Assembly: GCF_048544455.1 (NCBI RefSeq)
Contig: NC_133538.1
Location: 21,438,469-21,502,468 of the forward strand
Origin: Silene latifolia
Taxonomy: Eukaryota; Streptophyta; Magnoliopsida; Caryophyllales; Caryophyllaceae
Reading direction: 5' to 3'
DNA: 64,000 nt
Part shown: positions 12,149 to 21,563 of the stretch, one piece after another
Layout: each line of letters opens with the position of its first letter
Numbering within the stretch: the first letter of the stretch is position 1
Program-made: the position numbers and the translations under genes
The notes under the pieces: model-generated
What the model saw: the letters and a program-made list of their open reading frames with translations, nothing else
Told to the model about the DNA's origin: nothing
Database searches by the model: none

Positions 12149-12755
12149 AGATTCTTCTGCCCCAGTGTCAAAGTGGCTGCAAGGTTAGCAAGTGCGTCAG
12201 CCAACTTGTTGGCACTCCTCGGTACATGACCAATATTGATGGAGTCAAGTTGATTAAGCAGCTGCAACGCCCGTCGATGGTAGGGAATCAAGTTTTCCTT
12301 TCTTACTTCATACTCATCGAGGACTTGGCTGATCACCATTGTGAGTCTCCGTAAATATCCATGTCCCTTACGCCTATTTCAATTGCCATTTGAAGACCTA
12401 ATATCAAAGCTTGGTATTCCGCTATGTTATTTAAGCAAAACTGTGTGAGTGTAAATGAGTATGGCATTATATGGTTTTGCGGAGATATGAACACAACTCC
12501 TGCTCCAGCTCCGTCTCGCCTTACAGCCCCGTCGAAGTACATTTGCCATGGAGGTAAAATGTCCACGTAAAATATTTATTCTCCTGGTAGTTCGTCTGAA
12601 AGTTCCCACTCTGTCGGGACTGGATGATCAGCGAAGAAATCTGCAATAACCTGACCTTTTACTGCTTTTTGAGACACAAACACTAAGTCATACTGTTTAT
12701 ATAACACTGCCCATTTCGCAAGCCTTCCGGATAAGACTGGTCTTGAGAGTATGTA
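12097..12755 (-). pseudogene. second (archaeal-type) RNase H of the first Tat element, broken
   Basis: The segment 12333-12566 starts an RNase H with MYFDGA (first catalytic Asp), an IAEYQALILGL helix (Glu) and IYGDS (third Asp), the order of archaeal-type RNase H. A single-base deletion at about 12335 moves the continuation (MVISQVLDEYEV ... NKLADALANLA) into another frame at 12097-12339. A stop near 12570 and another at 12753-12755 separate this domain from the reverse transcriptase upstream, although all are otherwise in register. The enzyme would degrade the RNA strand of RNA-DNA hybrids. A second RNase H after the first is specific to the Tat lineage. Confidence 0.88.
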
Positions 12756-13904
12756 CTAGATTGGATCAGCTTTTGAGACCACGTGTATGGTATGCGCCTG
12801 CATGTAGTACCTCAACTTCTGGATGGCGAACACCAAAGCAAGACATATCTTCTCTATAGGCGAGTAATTTAATTCAGCTCCAACCAAGGTACGACTCAAG
12901 TAGTAGAGTGCCCTCTCCTTGCGGTCCTCAATTTCTTGAGCACACATTGCCCCCAGCGAACGTTCTTGTGCGGCGATATATAGAGTGAGCGGTTTTCCTG
13001 GAATCGGTGCCCCTAACATTGGTGCACTAGCTAGGTACTTTTTTATGCTATCAAAAGCATGTTTACATTTTTCATCCCACTGAAATGGAGCATCCTTTTT
13101 CATGAGATGACCTAACGGCTGACAACGTCCTGCTAGGTTAGAGATGAACCTTCGAATGTATGCCAAACGTCCCTGCAACCCGCGCAGCTCCTTCAATGTC
13201 TTTGGTTCTGGCATTTCGTTGATAACTTTGATTTTTGTCTGGTCAATTTCAATGCCTCTATGCCTTACCACGAACCCCAAGAACTTCCCAGATGTGATGC
13301 CGAATGCACACTTGAGTGGGTTCATCTTGAATTGACATTTTCTAAGTCTCTCAAAGATGGTCCGAAGGTCTTTAACATGGTCTTTTCTTTTCTTTGATTT
13401 GACAACCACGTCGTCAACATAAAAATCTATCGTTTTATGCAACATGTCATCAACGTTTTTTTGCATTGCTCGCTGATATGTGGCCCCGGCATTTTTGAGT
13501 CCAAACGGCATGACTGTGTAGCATAATATCCCTTTTGGTGTGCGAAATGCCGTTGCTTCTTGATCTTCAGGTGCCATTTGTATTTGATTGTATCCAGCAG
13601 TGCAATCCATGAACGAGAGTGCTTCGTGGCCAGTAGTTGCATCGATCATCAACTCCGTAACTGGCAAAGGGAAGTCGTCCTTTGGACATGCATCATTAAG
13701 ATCTCTGAAGTCGACGCATACACGTAGTTGCCCATTTTTCTTTCTAACTGGAACAATGTTGGCTATCCAGGTAGGATATCTGACTTCACGGATAAATCCA
13801 GCCTCAATGAGTTTGTTAACCTCTTTTTCAATTTCAGGTATAAGCTCTGTCCTAAAGCGACGTTGAGATTGCTTTCTAGGACTGATTCCTTTTCTGATTG
13901 CCAA
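12756..13904 (-). CDS. reverse transcriptase and first RNase H, first Tat element
   Basis: 382 codons are open and contain the reverse transcriptase core in order: VCVDFRDLN near residue 70, MPFGLKNAGATYQ near 132 and the catalytic FYVDD near 162. The thumb/connection follows with GKFLGF and the LYIAAQERSLGA start of the first RNase H near 300. The reading frame continues the upstream linker ORF. The two are separated only by a TGA at the position where relatives have a basic residue in the segment before IRKGISP, so the start given is not a true initiation codon. The ORF ends at a TAG in the usual DPIKY-type motif (DPI then stop). It is the best-preserved section of this element. Confidence 0.93.
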   Translation of the reverse strand: MAIRKGISPRKQSQRRFRTELIPEIEKEVNKLIEAGFIREVRYPTWIANIVPVRKKNGQLRVCVDFRDLNDACPKDDFPLPVTELMIDATTGHEALSFMDCTAGYNQIQMAPEDQEATAFRTPKGILCYTVMPFGLKNAGATYQRAMQKNVDDMLHKTIDFYVDDVVVKSKKRKDHVKDLRTIFERLRKCQFKMNPLKCAFGITSGKFLGFVVRHRGIEIDQTKIKVINEMPEPKTLKELRGLQGRLAYIRRFISNLAGRCQPLGHLMKKDAPFQWDEKCKHAFDSIKKYLASAPMLGAPIPGKPLTLYIAAQERSLGAMCAQEIEDRKERALYYLSRTLVGAELNYSPIEKICLALVFAIQKLRYYMQAHTIHVVSKADPI

Positions 13905-15044
13905 TCAATGAACTGCAATTTTTGGGTTTAGTCCAGGCATTTCCTTGTAGCTCCAAGCGAAGACGTCCTTGTACTCAACCAACAATTTGTAGTATTCCTC
14001 TTCTTCCTCATTAGTCAACAGAGCACTGACATAGATTGGATGAGGATCTTCATCAGTTCCTAGGTTTAGTTCTTTTAAATCATCTACGGTTGATTGTACC
14101 TCGTCTTCAAGTGTTTCAGGTGCCTTGTCAGCCTCTACCTCTTCGCTGTCATCAGGTATCTCTTCTGCAGTGATATGATAAGAAGTCACAATTTCTAAGT
14201 CTTTTGCATCATGGGAGTGTGAAGATGGAGGTTTAGACTCTTTAACATTGTTTGAGGATAAACCGGTGAGAACTAATACTCGTCTTCGTGCTTTTAGTGG
14301 TTCATGCTGGATGATGTCCACCACTTGCAAACGCTTCATGCGAGAGGGTATTGCGCTTCTCAAGTCATCACTTATATTTACTTCTTTATCATTTTCTTCC
14401 ACAGAAGTTGAGCACATAAGAGTCTTACCATTATCATTATTGGAGGCTCCTAAACGAGTGAAGACCGTGTTTGAATGAACACCCAAACGATTACTTAATG
14501 CACCCTTCTTGCTTGTACATGGCGGAAGGGTTGACGACTTAACTTCATTTGTTCCTCGTTTATCCAGTCGAGTGAAGACAGAAGGACGATTTGTTGTAGG
14601 ACTCGGTCTCCCCAGCCTGTCGAATACAGAAGGACGGGCTCTCTGTGCAGGTAGACTTATCATGTCGAAGACTGAAGATGTTGATAGTGTTTTAATGTCT
14701 TCTGCTTCATTCTCCTCAGCCTCTTCCACTGTGATATGTTGTGAAGATGTAGTAGTTCTGTTCCTACGAGCACTGATCTTCACGGGTGTGGGAAAATTAT
14801 AACCAAGCCCCGCTTTAGTCTCTATAAAACTTCCTTCTTGCTTGAGCAACTCCTGTTGCGTTTTGTTAAGCCCATATGGTTCAACTTCTACAATTTTCAC
14901 AAGTGGAGTTGGTTTTGTAAAGTCGTAACCTGCCTTTGCCAGTTGCTTATATGCGTTGGAATCAAATATTCCCATATTCTGATCGCTTAATGATTGGTTT
15001 GATGAACAGACGAAACCGACTGGAGGAGGTCTCATAACTTTCAT
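13905..15044 (-). CDS. protease-RT linker region, first Tat element
   Basis: This 379-codon ORF lies in the same frame as gag-protease upstream and reverse transcriptase downstream. It is low in recognisable motifs: a repeated VFDRLGRP / VFTRLD / VFTRLG pattern (residues about 130-210) and acidic stretches. It ends with LLVEYKDVFAWSYKEMPGL, the conserved lead-in to Tat reverse transcriptase. Its first codon follows a TAA directly (TAAATG), so it may be a mutated part of a single gag-pol polyprotein rather than a separate gene. Confidence 0.8.
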   Translation of the reverse strand: MKVMRPPPVGFVCSSNQSLSDQNMGIFDSNAYKQLAKAGYDFTKPTPLVKIVEVEPYGLNKTQQELLKQEGSFIETKAGLGYNFPTPVKISARRNRTTTSSQHITVEEAEENEAEDIKTLSTSSVFDMISLPAQRARPSVFDRLGRPSPTTNRPSVFTRLDKRGTNEVKSSTLPPCTSKKGALSNRLGVHSNTVFTRLGASNNDNGKTLMCSTSVEENDKEVNISDDLRSAIPSRMKRLQVVDIIQHEPLKARRRVLVLTGLSSNNVKESKPPSSHSHDAKDLEIVTSYHITAEEIPDDSEEVEADKAPETLEDEVQSTVDDLKELNLGTDEDPHPIYVSALLTNEEEEEYYKLLVEYKDVFAWSYKEMPGLNPKIAVH

Positions 15045-18000
15045 TTAGTTTGAACTTGGAAGAGGTGTGGTGACTTTCGCCTTCCATTCTTGCTTGATCA
15101 TTGGGTTTGGTTTACTTTTGTCTTTAAGATCTCTATTTGTTAGACATTCTGCAAAAGGACTATCTCCTTCTTTGCGGTGAGACTTGGGAATATACCGCAA
15201 TACTGGCGAGGTAGAATTATGTGGCATTTCTTGCTTATTGGGTGATATAACGGGAGTAGATGCTTTACTAGCGTTGTCTATATCTTGCTTATCATTTTCT
15301 TTAATATCACTCGTAACAACATCTTCTTTGGTATTCTCTTTCAGCTTACCTCCTTTTCCAGTTGAAGAAATGGTAGTTGGCATGAACTCACTAGAAGTAC
15401 CATTTTCTTCAAAGAACTTTGCGTCAGCGAAAAAAGAGTCAGCCTTAGTGAAAGGCTTGGCGTCTCCATTTATCTTCCTTTCACCGCCGCGATAATACTT
15501 CAAGCATTGATGGAGGGTTGATGCAACAACTCCATTTTTATGTTTCCATGGTCGACCTAATAATAACTTGAATGATGTCTTGGCCTCGATGACATGGAAG
15601 AGTGTTTCAGATGACAAGTCACCCATGCTAAGGTTTACACGAATCATGCCGATAGCCCGCTCTCCATTTAAGTTGAAAACGTGAATAACTATTCGGCTGC
15701 TGGAAAGTTCATCAACTGTGATGCCTAGCTCTTTCATGGTTGCTTTTGGCATGAGGTTTACTCCTGAGCCTCCATCTATTAAGATTTTGTTGACTTTTTG
15801 TCCTCGAATGTAGCCTGACATATAAAGCGGCCTATTGTGAGGCTTGGAACAAAGAAGCAGATCTTCATTTGAAAAGGTTAAGGCTGCATTGCAGGAGACA
15901 CATTGTGTTGACTGCTCTGCAAACTCTCCTACATCTTTCATCTTGCCAGCGTATAGTTCTGGTTTATCAAGTCCTTGGAGTATTTTCTGACGCTTCTCTT
16001 TTGGCAGGTGAAATATTTGCCTCCACCCCATATTTGCAGGAAGGGCGTTGAGAGCCTTTACAACTTCATTTTCCTTTTGAGGGTAAGATTGCAATTGTTG
16101 TGATGGTACCACATCATCTGCTTCGTTTTCCTTTACTTTTTCTTTATCATCATGGCCTACTGCAGAAATGGTACATACGGTAACATTGTTCAAGAAATCT
16201 CTTGGAATGAATTCTTCTAGAGCAATATGACTCAACGACTTTGTCTTCTTGCGAGTGACTAAGGTCCACCCTTCGTCATCATCATCTACATTCTTTTCAT
16301 CTTGAGGACCTAATCCTACTTTGGAGGATATCGATGAAGATGGCTTTTGAAACCATATAGCAACAGGTTCAAGGCTCCCGAATTGCAAGATGCATACATC
16401 CCACCCACGATGCATCGTTGGCTCCTCATGTTCCTCATTCTGCTCTAATACTGCAGTAGTTTGATTTGTAGCTACTGTTTCATCCAAGTCAAGGATAATC
16501 TTTCCGTCTCTGGAGAGCTGCATAATTTTCTCTTTCGGTGTTATACACTTTTCAAGGGGATGAATTACCAGTCTGTGATAGCGACAATAGTTGGGATCAC
16601 TTGTCTTGTTAGCCTGATCAGAACTCTTGGACTCTGGCAGTTGTATAACCTTTTTCTCCAGAAGGTCATCTAACATTCCGGATAGGTCAGAGTCTGGGAA
16701 AGGGTACTTCTTAGCTTGTAACTCTTTTAACCTGGGCTTGTCCTGCCGATTGTAAGTATATGGTTCCTTCTTCTTTTCATACTTAGGCTTTGATGAGATC
16801 TTGACGGGCGAGCCGCTGGTTTCAACGACCATTGCCTCCTTTCCTATCGACTTGAAGCTCTTATCTGTCTTTCTGAACTCCTTATTTTCACTTGGTGCCT
16901 TAGAAGGGGTTGATCGAGTTTTGCCACGCCCTTTGATTGTAATTTCCATGTCGTGAGCGAGGGTTGCCAATTCTGGAAAGCTTTTTGACTTGATTCCTTT
17001 CATTATATAAAGAATATCCCAGATCATCCCGTTAATGCACGTTTCCACTGCTGAGGATTCACTCAAGCGATCTTTGCATTGCAGACTCAATGCACGCCAT
17101 CGATCGATATAGTCGATGACAGGTTCATCCTCCCACTGTGTTGTGTTTGTTAGTTCACTCATGCTGACAATATGCCTAGTGCTGTAGAACCTGTTAAGAA
17201 ATTCGTCTTCCATGCGACCCCAACTGTCAATTGACTCAGAGTCCAAGTCTGTGTACCAATCAAAAGCAATTCCTTTAAGAGAACGTACGAACTGCTTGAC
17301 TAGACGATCACCATTAGTTCCAGCACTGTTGCATGTCTCGATGAAGTGGGTGATGTGTTGTTTTGGATTTCCCTTCCCGTCGAACTGTTGAAACTTTGGA
17401 GGCTGATAACCAAGAGGCATGCGCAGACTGTCAATCCTCTTAGTGTAAGGCTTGATGTAGCGTCCACTGCTTGTCGAACTTTCACCTAGCTGACTTTTAA
17501 TTGTCTTATCTATCAACTCCTGGAGCTTCTCTTCAGTTAAAGCGCCAATTTCATTGCCAGAAGTCTTTCCAGTATCATCTTTGTCATCGTCCTTATCAGT
17601 ATCATCATCCTTGTCAGAGTCAGTGTGCTCGCTTGAGACCTTTTTCTCGCGAAGCTCCACCACCTCCTTTTGAAGGTCATCAATCCTCTTGTTCTTTTCT
17701 TCATTCTTCTTTATCATCTTTTCAAGGAGCTTATTCATGCTTTGGACTTGCTCCTCAAGTGTAGAACCATCAATCACCATGACAGAAGCGCTGATAGGAG
17801 TGGAGGCATCCTTCTTTTTTGGTGACGCCCTAGGTTTGCAAGGGGAAGCATTTTTGTCGACCTTAGAAGTTTGAGTCTCTTCACGCGAAGGAGTAGAGGA
17901 AGCAAGGATAGCTGTAGCAGCAGCAGCTATGGAGGCAACAGAGATCTTGCGTGGCCTGGTAGGGATATGTGCAGAGCGTAGGCTAGTAGCAGCAGCGTTG

Positions 18001-18059
18001 ATAGCAACTTTCTTTGCCATTCCTCTAGTGCAGATGCCAACTGATTGCACAGCTGGCAA
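15045..18059 (-). CDS. Gag-protease polyprotein, first Tat element
   Basis: 1004 codons are open, starting 137 bases after the primer site. The N-terminus is basic and Ala/Ser-rich, followed by a predicted coiled coil (residues about 110-155) and an acidic DKDDD run. The retrotransposon gag domain covers about 205-375 (PPKFQQFDG, FVRSLKGIAFDWYTDL, FLNRFYS). A YCRYHR...HP..C zinc-knuckle-like motif of Tat type follows near 500. A retropepsin-like protease is near 770-860, with active-site ILIDGGSGVNLMP and the LLGRPW flap-side motif. Gag would package the element RNA and the protease would process the polyprotein. The ORF ends with TAA directly before the ATG of the linker ORF. Confidence 0.93.
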   Translation of the reverse strand: MPAVQSVGICTRGMAKKVAINAAATSLRSAHIPTRPRKISVASIAAAATAILASSTPSREETQTSKVDKNASPCKPRASPKKKDASTPISASVMVIDGSTLEEQVQSMNKLLEKMIKKNEEKNKRIDDLQKEVVELREKKVSSEHTDSDKDDDTDKDDDKDDTGKTSGNEIGALTEEKLQELIDKTIKSQLGESSTSSGRYIKPYTKRIDSLRMPLGYQPPKFQQFDGKGNPKQHITHFIETCNSAGTNGDRLVKQFVRSLKGIAFDWYTDLDSESIDSWGRMEDEFLNRFYSTRHIVSMSELTNTTQWEDEPVIDYIDRWRALSLQCKDRLSESSAVETCINGMIWDILYIMKGIKSKSFPELATLAHDMEITIKGRGKTRSTPSKAPSENKEFRKTDKSFKSIGKEAMVVETSGSPVKISSKPKYEKKKEPYTYNRQDKPRLKELQAKKYPFPDSDLSGMLDDLLEKKVIQLPESKSSDQANKTSDPNYCRYHRLVIHPLEKCITPKEKIMQLSRDGKIILDLDETVATNQTTAVLEQNEEHEEPTMHRGWDVCILQFGSLEPVAIWFQKPSSSISSKVGLGPQDEKNVDDDDEGWTLVTRKKTKSLSHIALEEFIPRDFLNNVTVCTISAVGHDDKEKVKENEADDVVPSQQLQSYPQKENEVVKALNALPANMGWRQIFHLPKEKRQKILQGLDKPELYAGKMKDVGEFAEQSTQCVSCNAALTFSNEDLLLCSKPHNRPLYMSGYIRGQKVNKILIDGGSGVNLMPKATMKELGITVDELSSSRIVIHVFNLNGERAIGMIRVNLSMGDLSSETLFHVIEAKTSFKLLLGRPWKHKNGVVASTLHQCLKYYRGGERKINGDAKPFTKADSFFADAKFFEENGTSSEFMPTTISSTGKGGKLKENTKEDVVTSDIKENDKQDIDNASKASTPVISPNKQEMPHNSTSPVLRYIPKSHRKEGDSPFAECLTNRDLKDKSKPNPMIKQEWKAKVTTPLPSSN

Positions 18060-18195
18060 GGTAGCAGCAGTGGGAGTGCCTTACAGGATAGCTGCGTAGG
18101 TCTTCTTGGAAGCGTCAGGTGACGTGTCCTGCTTGGTAGACATCCTTTTTAAGTAGACTTGGCTTGTAAAGTAGTAGAGATGAGAGGTAGAGAAT

Positions 18196-18213
18196 TTCAC
18201 GTCGGGTTCACCA
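18196..18213 (-). other. primer binding site, tRNA-Trp type
   Basis: On the minus strand TGGTGAACCCGACGTGAA lies four bases inside the 5' LTR. It is complementary to the 3' end I recall for plant tRNA-Trp (…CACGTCGGGTTCACCA). The tRNA identity is from memory; the position and the leading TGG are seen directly. Confidence 0.8.
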
Positions 18214-18217
18214 AATT

Positions 18218-18907
18218 TATAACGAAAAATTTTGTATTGCGATAACTGAAATACAAAACAAGGAAACAAAATGAGTTTTTATTAATTTCAGAAAAGTTCG
18301 TGTAAAATCTCTAATAATCCTCTGATTCTAACTAAACAAACAGGGTACGCGTGCACGATCCACGTAGGGGGTGCGCGTGCATTTTGCAGGGGGTGCGCGT
18401 GTAGAGGGCGTATGCACTTTACGCGCGACGTTGACTTGTATTCTTGAGAGGGTCGAACGACTTGAGTCTCTCTTGAATGTTTGAATGTTTGAATATTCGA
18501 GTTTGAATGTTTGAATATTCGAGTTTGAATGTTTGAGTTTTCTTGCGCAGGCGGCATAAATTTGTTGTGCTTGTTGACTGCTTACGTTGAATTTCACGAG
18601 ATTTTCAGAGAGAATTCCAGAGCTTTTCTTTTCTTCGAGTTTTTCTATCTCCTCGAATGAAATGAACTTTGCCTCTATTTATAGAGAATAGTTGGGCTTT
18701 TTTGCGGACTTTGGGCCATTAGTCCCGTTTTCGGCTTGTTTGCAAAGTTGGCCCAAATTGACTTTTGTTTGGACCCAAATAACTCAAAATGACCCAAATT
18801 TAATTTAAAAGGGATAAAAATAATTAAATTGAGTAATTTGTTTACTATTAACTCAAATTAATTAATTTCTGTATTTTCGACATTTAAATAAAATTTTATT
18901 GCCTACA
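18218..18907 (-). repeat. 5' LTR of the first Tat element
   Basis: This 690-bp copy matches the left LTR throughout. It ends GCCTACA at 18907, directly before the ACAGG duplication (18908-18912). Its inner end reads TATAACGA where the left copy has TGTAACGA, a G-to-A change in the terminal dinucleotide of the inner end. Confidence 0.95.
18675..18683 (-). promoter_or_regulatory. TATA box in 5' LTR
   Basis: TATAAATAG on the minus strand lies mid-LTR with gag downstream. It would place the transcription start about 30 bases further on the minus strand, near 18645-18650. The same box is present in the 3' LTR. Confidence 0.6.
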
Positions 18908-18912
18908 ACAGG

Positions 18913-19433
18913 AAAACAAATAAAAGACGTAAGCAATTAGAAGAATTAGTAACAAAAAAGAGAAGAGAAAGCAAATAATATAAGGAAAGTAAAGAAAACT
19001 CAGATGATTTACCACAAAAAAAGAAGAGAAAGCCACGTGGTTCATTTTTTAAAGGAGGCGTCGTGTGGTTGTGGTCGTCGTCGTGTGGTGGTTGTCGAGG
19101 CGAGTAGCGGAGAACGGTGATAGTTGTCATGTCGCGCATCGGAGTAAGTGTGAATGTTTGGGGAAGTTAGCGAGATCTAACAGTGGGGTGATTAGGGTTT
19201 TTTAATCACTATAAAGTAATTGACATCGGTTCAAACTTTATGACCGATGGCAATATTGTTAAATTGTTATTGGTTGTATACTTACAACCGATGTCAATTA
19301 TCCAAAAACAATATTGACATCGGTTCCTTAGATGCAACCGATGCCATTATCTATTTAAAGTACTATTGGCATTGGTCTTTTCTAGAACCGATGCCACTAT
19401 GGTGATGCCAATTGTCTTAATTGTACAAGTGAA
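18913..19433 (-). mobile_element. possible CACTA-type transposon end
   Basis: After the target duplication the flank resumes. From about 19217 it has alternating GACATCGGTT and ACCGATG(T/C)CA words, on both strands, down to a terminal CACTTGTACAATTAAGAC read from 19433 on the minus strand. Dense short inverted subterminal repeats next to a CACT-starting end are typical of CACTA (En/Spm) elements. No transposase is visible, so the body may be the AT-rich flank at 1-1955. A MITE of another family is an alternative. Confidence 0.45.
19217..19430. repeat. ACCGATGTCA subterminal repeats
   Basis: At least seven copies of the 10-bp word ACCGATGTCA, its reverse complement or one-mismatch versions occur within 215 bp. 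They form imperfect inverted pairs about 30-50 bp apart. Confidence 0.85.
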
Positions 19434-19460
19434 GCTTTGCTGAAAGGGCAGGGAATACCT

Positions 19461-19475
19461 CAAAGAGGCGCGAGC
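19461..19475 (+). promoter_or_regulatory. AAAGAGGCGCGAG motif upstream of the PMD pseudogene
   Basis: CAAAGAGGCGCGAGC lies 158-172 bases before the ATG at 19633. Near-identical words lie upstream of both DUF7745-like ORFs in this window. A run CCCCTTTTTTCTGTAAAAAG follows here, as a similar CCCCCTTTTTTCGGGAAAAA does at 39703. The function is inferred only from conservation. Confidence 0.5.
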
Positions 19476-20757
19476 TTTCCTGCGAGGGAACGAGGCTCCC
19501 CTTTTTTCTGTAAAAAGATGCTAGAAGCCTAAGCTTCTCATTTCCTTCATCTTCTTCCCTAAAACCACGACATTTCCACAAAATCGCCATTTTTGGGTCG
19601 CGTTTCTTGCTTGCTCTCGTGCTACAAACATCATGTCATCTCAAGGTATATTAATCCTCTTGAATACATTTGAATTTGTTTCTCTTTTTGTTGATTGAAT
19701 TAGGGCGAAACCCTAACCCTTCGAAAAATTGATTTGGGCGTTTTTGTTTAGCCCATTTCTGGGTGAAATTGGTGATTGCATTTGGTTAGAAACCTGTTTA
19801 GGAGTGTAGGGGTGCTTTTAATTTGCATTTTGGTCCCCGTTCCCCTCCCTAGGCTCGAAAAACGTGAATGAGACAGAAATTCGTCTTGTTTCACAATGCA
19901 GTGTTTGTTTGGTTGAGTTGTGTGCCCCACTAGGTTGCATTGTAGTCGGGGAAGACCGTCTTTGCTATATTGAACCTTCGTTGGGCATTGTGGGCAAAGT
20001 TCAATTTTTGCCTTTGTGAGACGGTCTTATGCTGCCAAACTAAGCGTCTGTTTAGGCTCGAACTGAGCCGGTTTGTCTTGAAATGGACCTTAACGGTAGT
20101 TTAGGTCACATTGAGACTTGACTAAGTCACGTTGTTTTGTAGTGGTTGTATTTTGAATTTTTGACCTGTTTGTGCCCGAATTGGCGTAAAATTGCTTTTT
20201 TTGAGCTGTGAAAAATACCCAGTTGTGTCGGGAATTTTTGTTGTTTATTTTGCGGGCCTTGTGTGGGCCTCGAGGTGTTGGGTGATTTTTGTGTTTTTGT
20301 CGTTGTTTTGACTCGTCTTTTGCTTAAAAAAAAAGGCGAGTCGTTTTTTGTGCGATTTTGTGAAGTGTTTTTGTTGGATGGGTTTGGGCGGGTTTGCCCT
20401 TGTTTTGTTTTTCATTTGCAGATGGGTTGTTTTTGGATTTTGTCCATTTTATGCCGTCGTAATGCCGAAATTTCGGCTGACGTTTTTGTTTTCTCCTGAT
20501 TACAGGTGAGTATTCTAGGCCCACTGGGTCCGTTGCTGAGGCTTTCGAGGCCTTGTTTGGGACTGGGCAGGTTAGTACTGCGGCGAGTGTGCCCGAGGTG
20601 GTGGTAGAGGACGCTTCCGAGGAGGAGCCCACTCAGGAGGCTGTTAGAGCCGAGGGAGCTACGGAGGCTCGTGAGGAGGCCGTTATTGGGGATGTTGGTG
20701 CTAAGGGAGCCACGGGGGTTCGGGAGGAGCCCGTTGTTGAGGCTGTTGGTGGTGGGA

Positions 20758-21072
20758 TGTAACACCCCGGTCCAAACCGGGTCGGGAGCGGTTACTTATG
20801 ATAGCTCACCAGGCTGTGTACATGGCCCACAAATCAACACGTGTCCTTTATAGTGCATTTTGTCCTCACTCATGCGCATCCCGGGAACCTTCCCAGGAGG
20901 TTACCTATCCTAAAACTACTCCCAGCCAAGCACACTTAACTTCGGAGTTCTTTCTCATGGATGACCATAAAATAAAGTGCACTTTGTTGATATGAGTAGT
21001 ACATTCAATCCCTTTAAGCACTAGTCATTTAAGCCTATCACTGGATCTCTTCAATTACCGTGGGGTGTTACA
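20758..21072 (-). repeat. Cassandra 3' LTR (left)
   Basis: It starts TGTAACACCCCGG and ends GTGTTACA. The 5S-like segment is at about 20888-20950 on the minus strand. Here the intermediate element reads GATAGG and the C-box begins GTAACCTCC, so the Pol III boxes are altered. Confidence 0.9.
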
Positions 21073-21234
21073 ATCACCCCCCACTTTAGGAACGCAACGT
21101 CCTCGTTGCGCCTGGGAGCATAACCGCTAACCCAGAATCCTCCCCCGCTAGGTGGGTGATCACAATGGAGCGTATATCAACTGCCTCCAAGAGCGTATAA
21201 TAACTGCCTCCCATCACCACACGGTCGCAGAGTT

Positions 21235-21246
21235 GCTCTGATACCA
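21235..21246 (-). other. primer binding site, initiator tRNA-Met
   Basis: On the minus strand TGGTATCAGAGC is two bases inside the right LTR. It is the standard plant iMet primer site and fixes the element's orientation. Confidence 0.9.
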
Positions 21247-21248
21247 AT

Positions 21249-21563
21249 TGTAACACCCGGGCCCAAACCGGGTCGGGAGCGGTTACTTATGATAGCTCAC
21301 CAGGCTGTGTACATGGCCCACAAATCAACACGTGTCCTTTATAGTGCATTTTGTCCTCACTCATGCGCATCCCAGGAAACTTCCCAGGAGGTCACCCATC
21401 CTAAGACTACTCCCAGTCAAGCACGCTTAACTTTGGAGTTCTTTCGCATGGATGACCATAAAATAAAGTGCACTTTGTTGATATGAGTAGTACATTCATT
21501 CCCTTTAAGCACTAGTCATTTAAGCCTATCAATGGAGATCTTAAATTACCGTGGAGTGTTACA
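21249..21563 (-). repeat. Cassandra 5' LTR (right) with intact-looking 5S promoter boxes
   Basis: It starts TGTAACACCCGGG and ends GTGTTACA. The 5S-like segment at about 21378-21443 reads, on the minus strand, AGTTAAGCGTGCT (A-box), GGATGGG (intermediate element) and GTGACCTCCTGGGAAG (C-box). All three internal Pol III elements of 5S genes are present. The rest of 5S is missing or diverged, so it is not a functional 5S gene. Confidence 0.9.

Larger units (their letters stand above)
1956..18907 (-). mobile_element. Tat-lineage Ty3/gypsy LTR retrotransposon, complete but defective
   Basis: The element is bounded by two near-identical LTRs and a perfect 5-bp target-site duplication, ACAGG, at 1951-1955 and 18908-18912. 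Read on the minus strand the order is 5' LTR (right copy), an 18-nt primer site, gag-protease, linker, reverse transcriptase, RNase H, second archaeal-type RNase H, integrase, a noncoding region of about 8 kb, polypurine tract and 3' LTR. The second RNase H after the first is the known hallmark of the Tat lineage. Every pol section carries at least one stop or frameshift, so the copy is not autonomous. The long post-integrase region contains tandem arrays and a separate 4.1 kb insertion. No antisense ORF like those of the other two Tat elements is visible here. Confidence 0.93.
20758..21563 (-). mobile_element. Cassandra TRIM retrotransposon with 5S-rRNA-derived LTRs
   Basis: This element of about 806 bp has LTRs at 20758-21072 and 21249-21563 and a 176-bp interior with no ORF. 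On the minus strand the order is LTR, TGGTATCAGAGC primer site for initiator tRNA-Met, short interior, G-rich polypurine tract, LTR. Both LTRs contain about 65 bases of plant 5S rRNA in the minus direction. These features together define Cassandra, a non-autonomous family that must be moved by proteins supplied in trans. The 5S segment can supply an internal Pol III promoter. Confidence 0.93.

Noticed and set aside
21378..21443. 5S rRNA gene
   Set aside because: Only about 65 bases of 5S are present, inside a Cassandra LTR, so it is not a complete rRNA gene.
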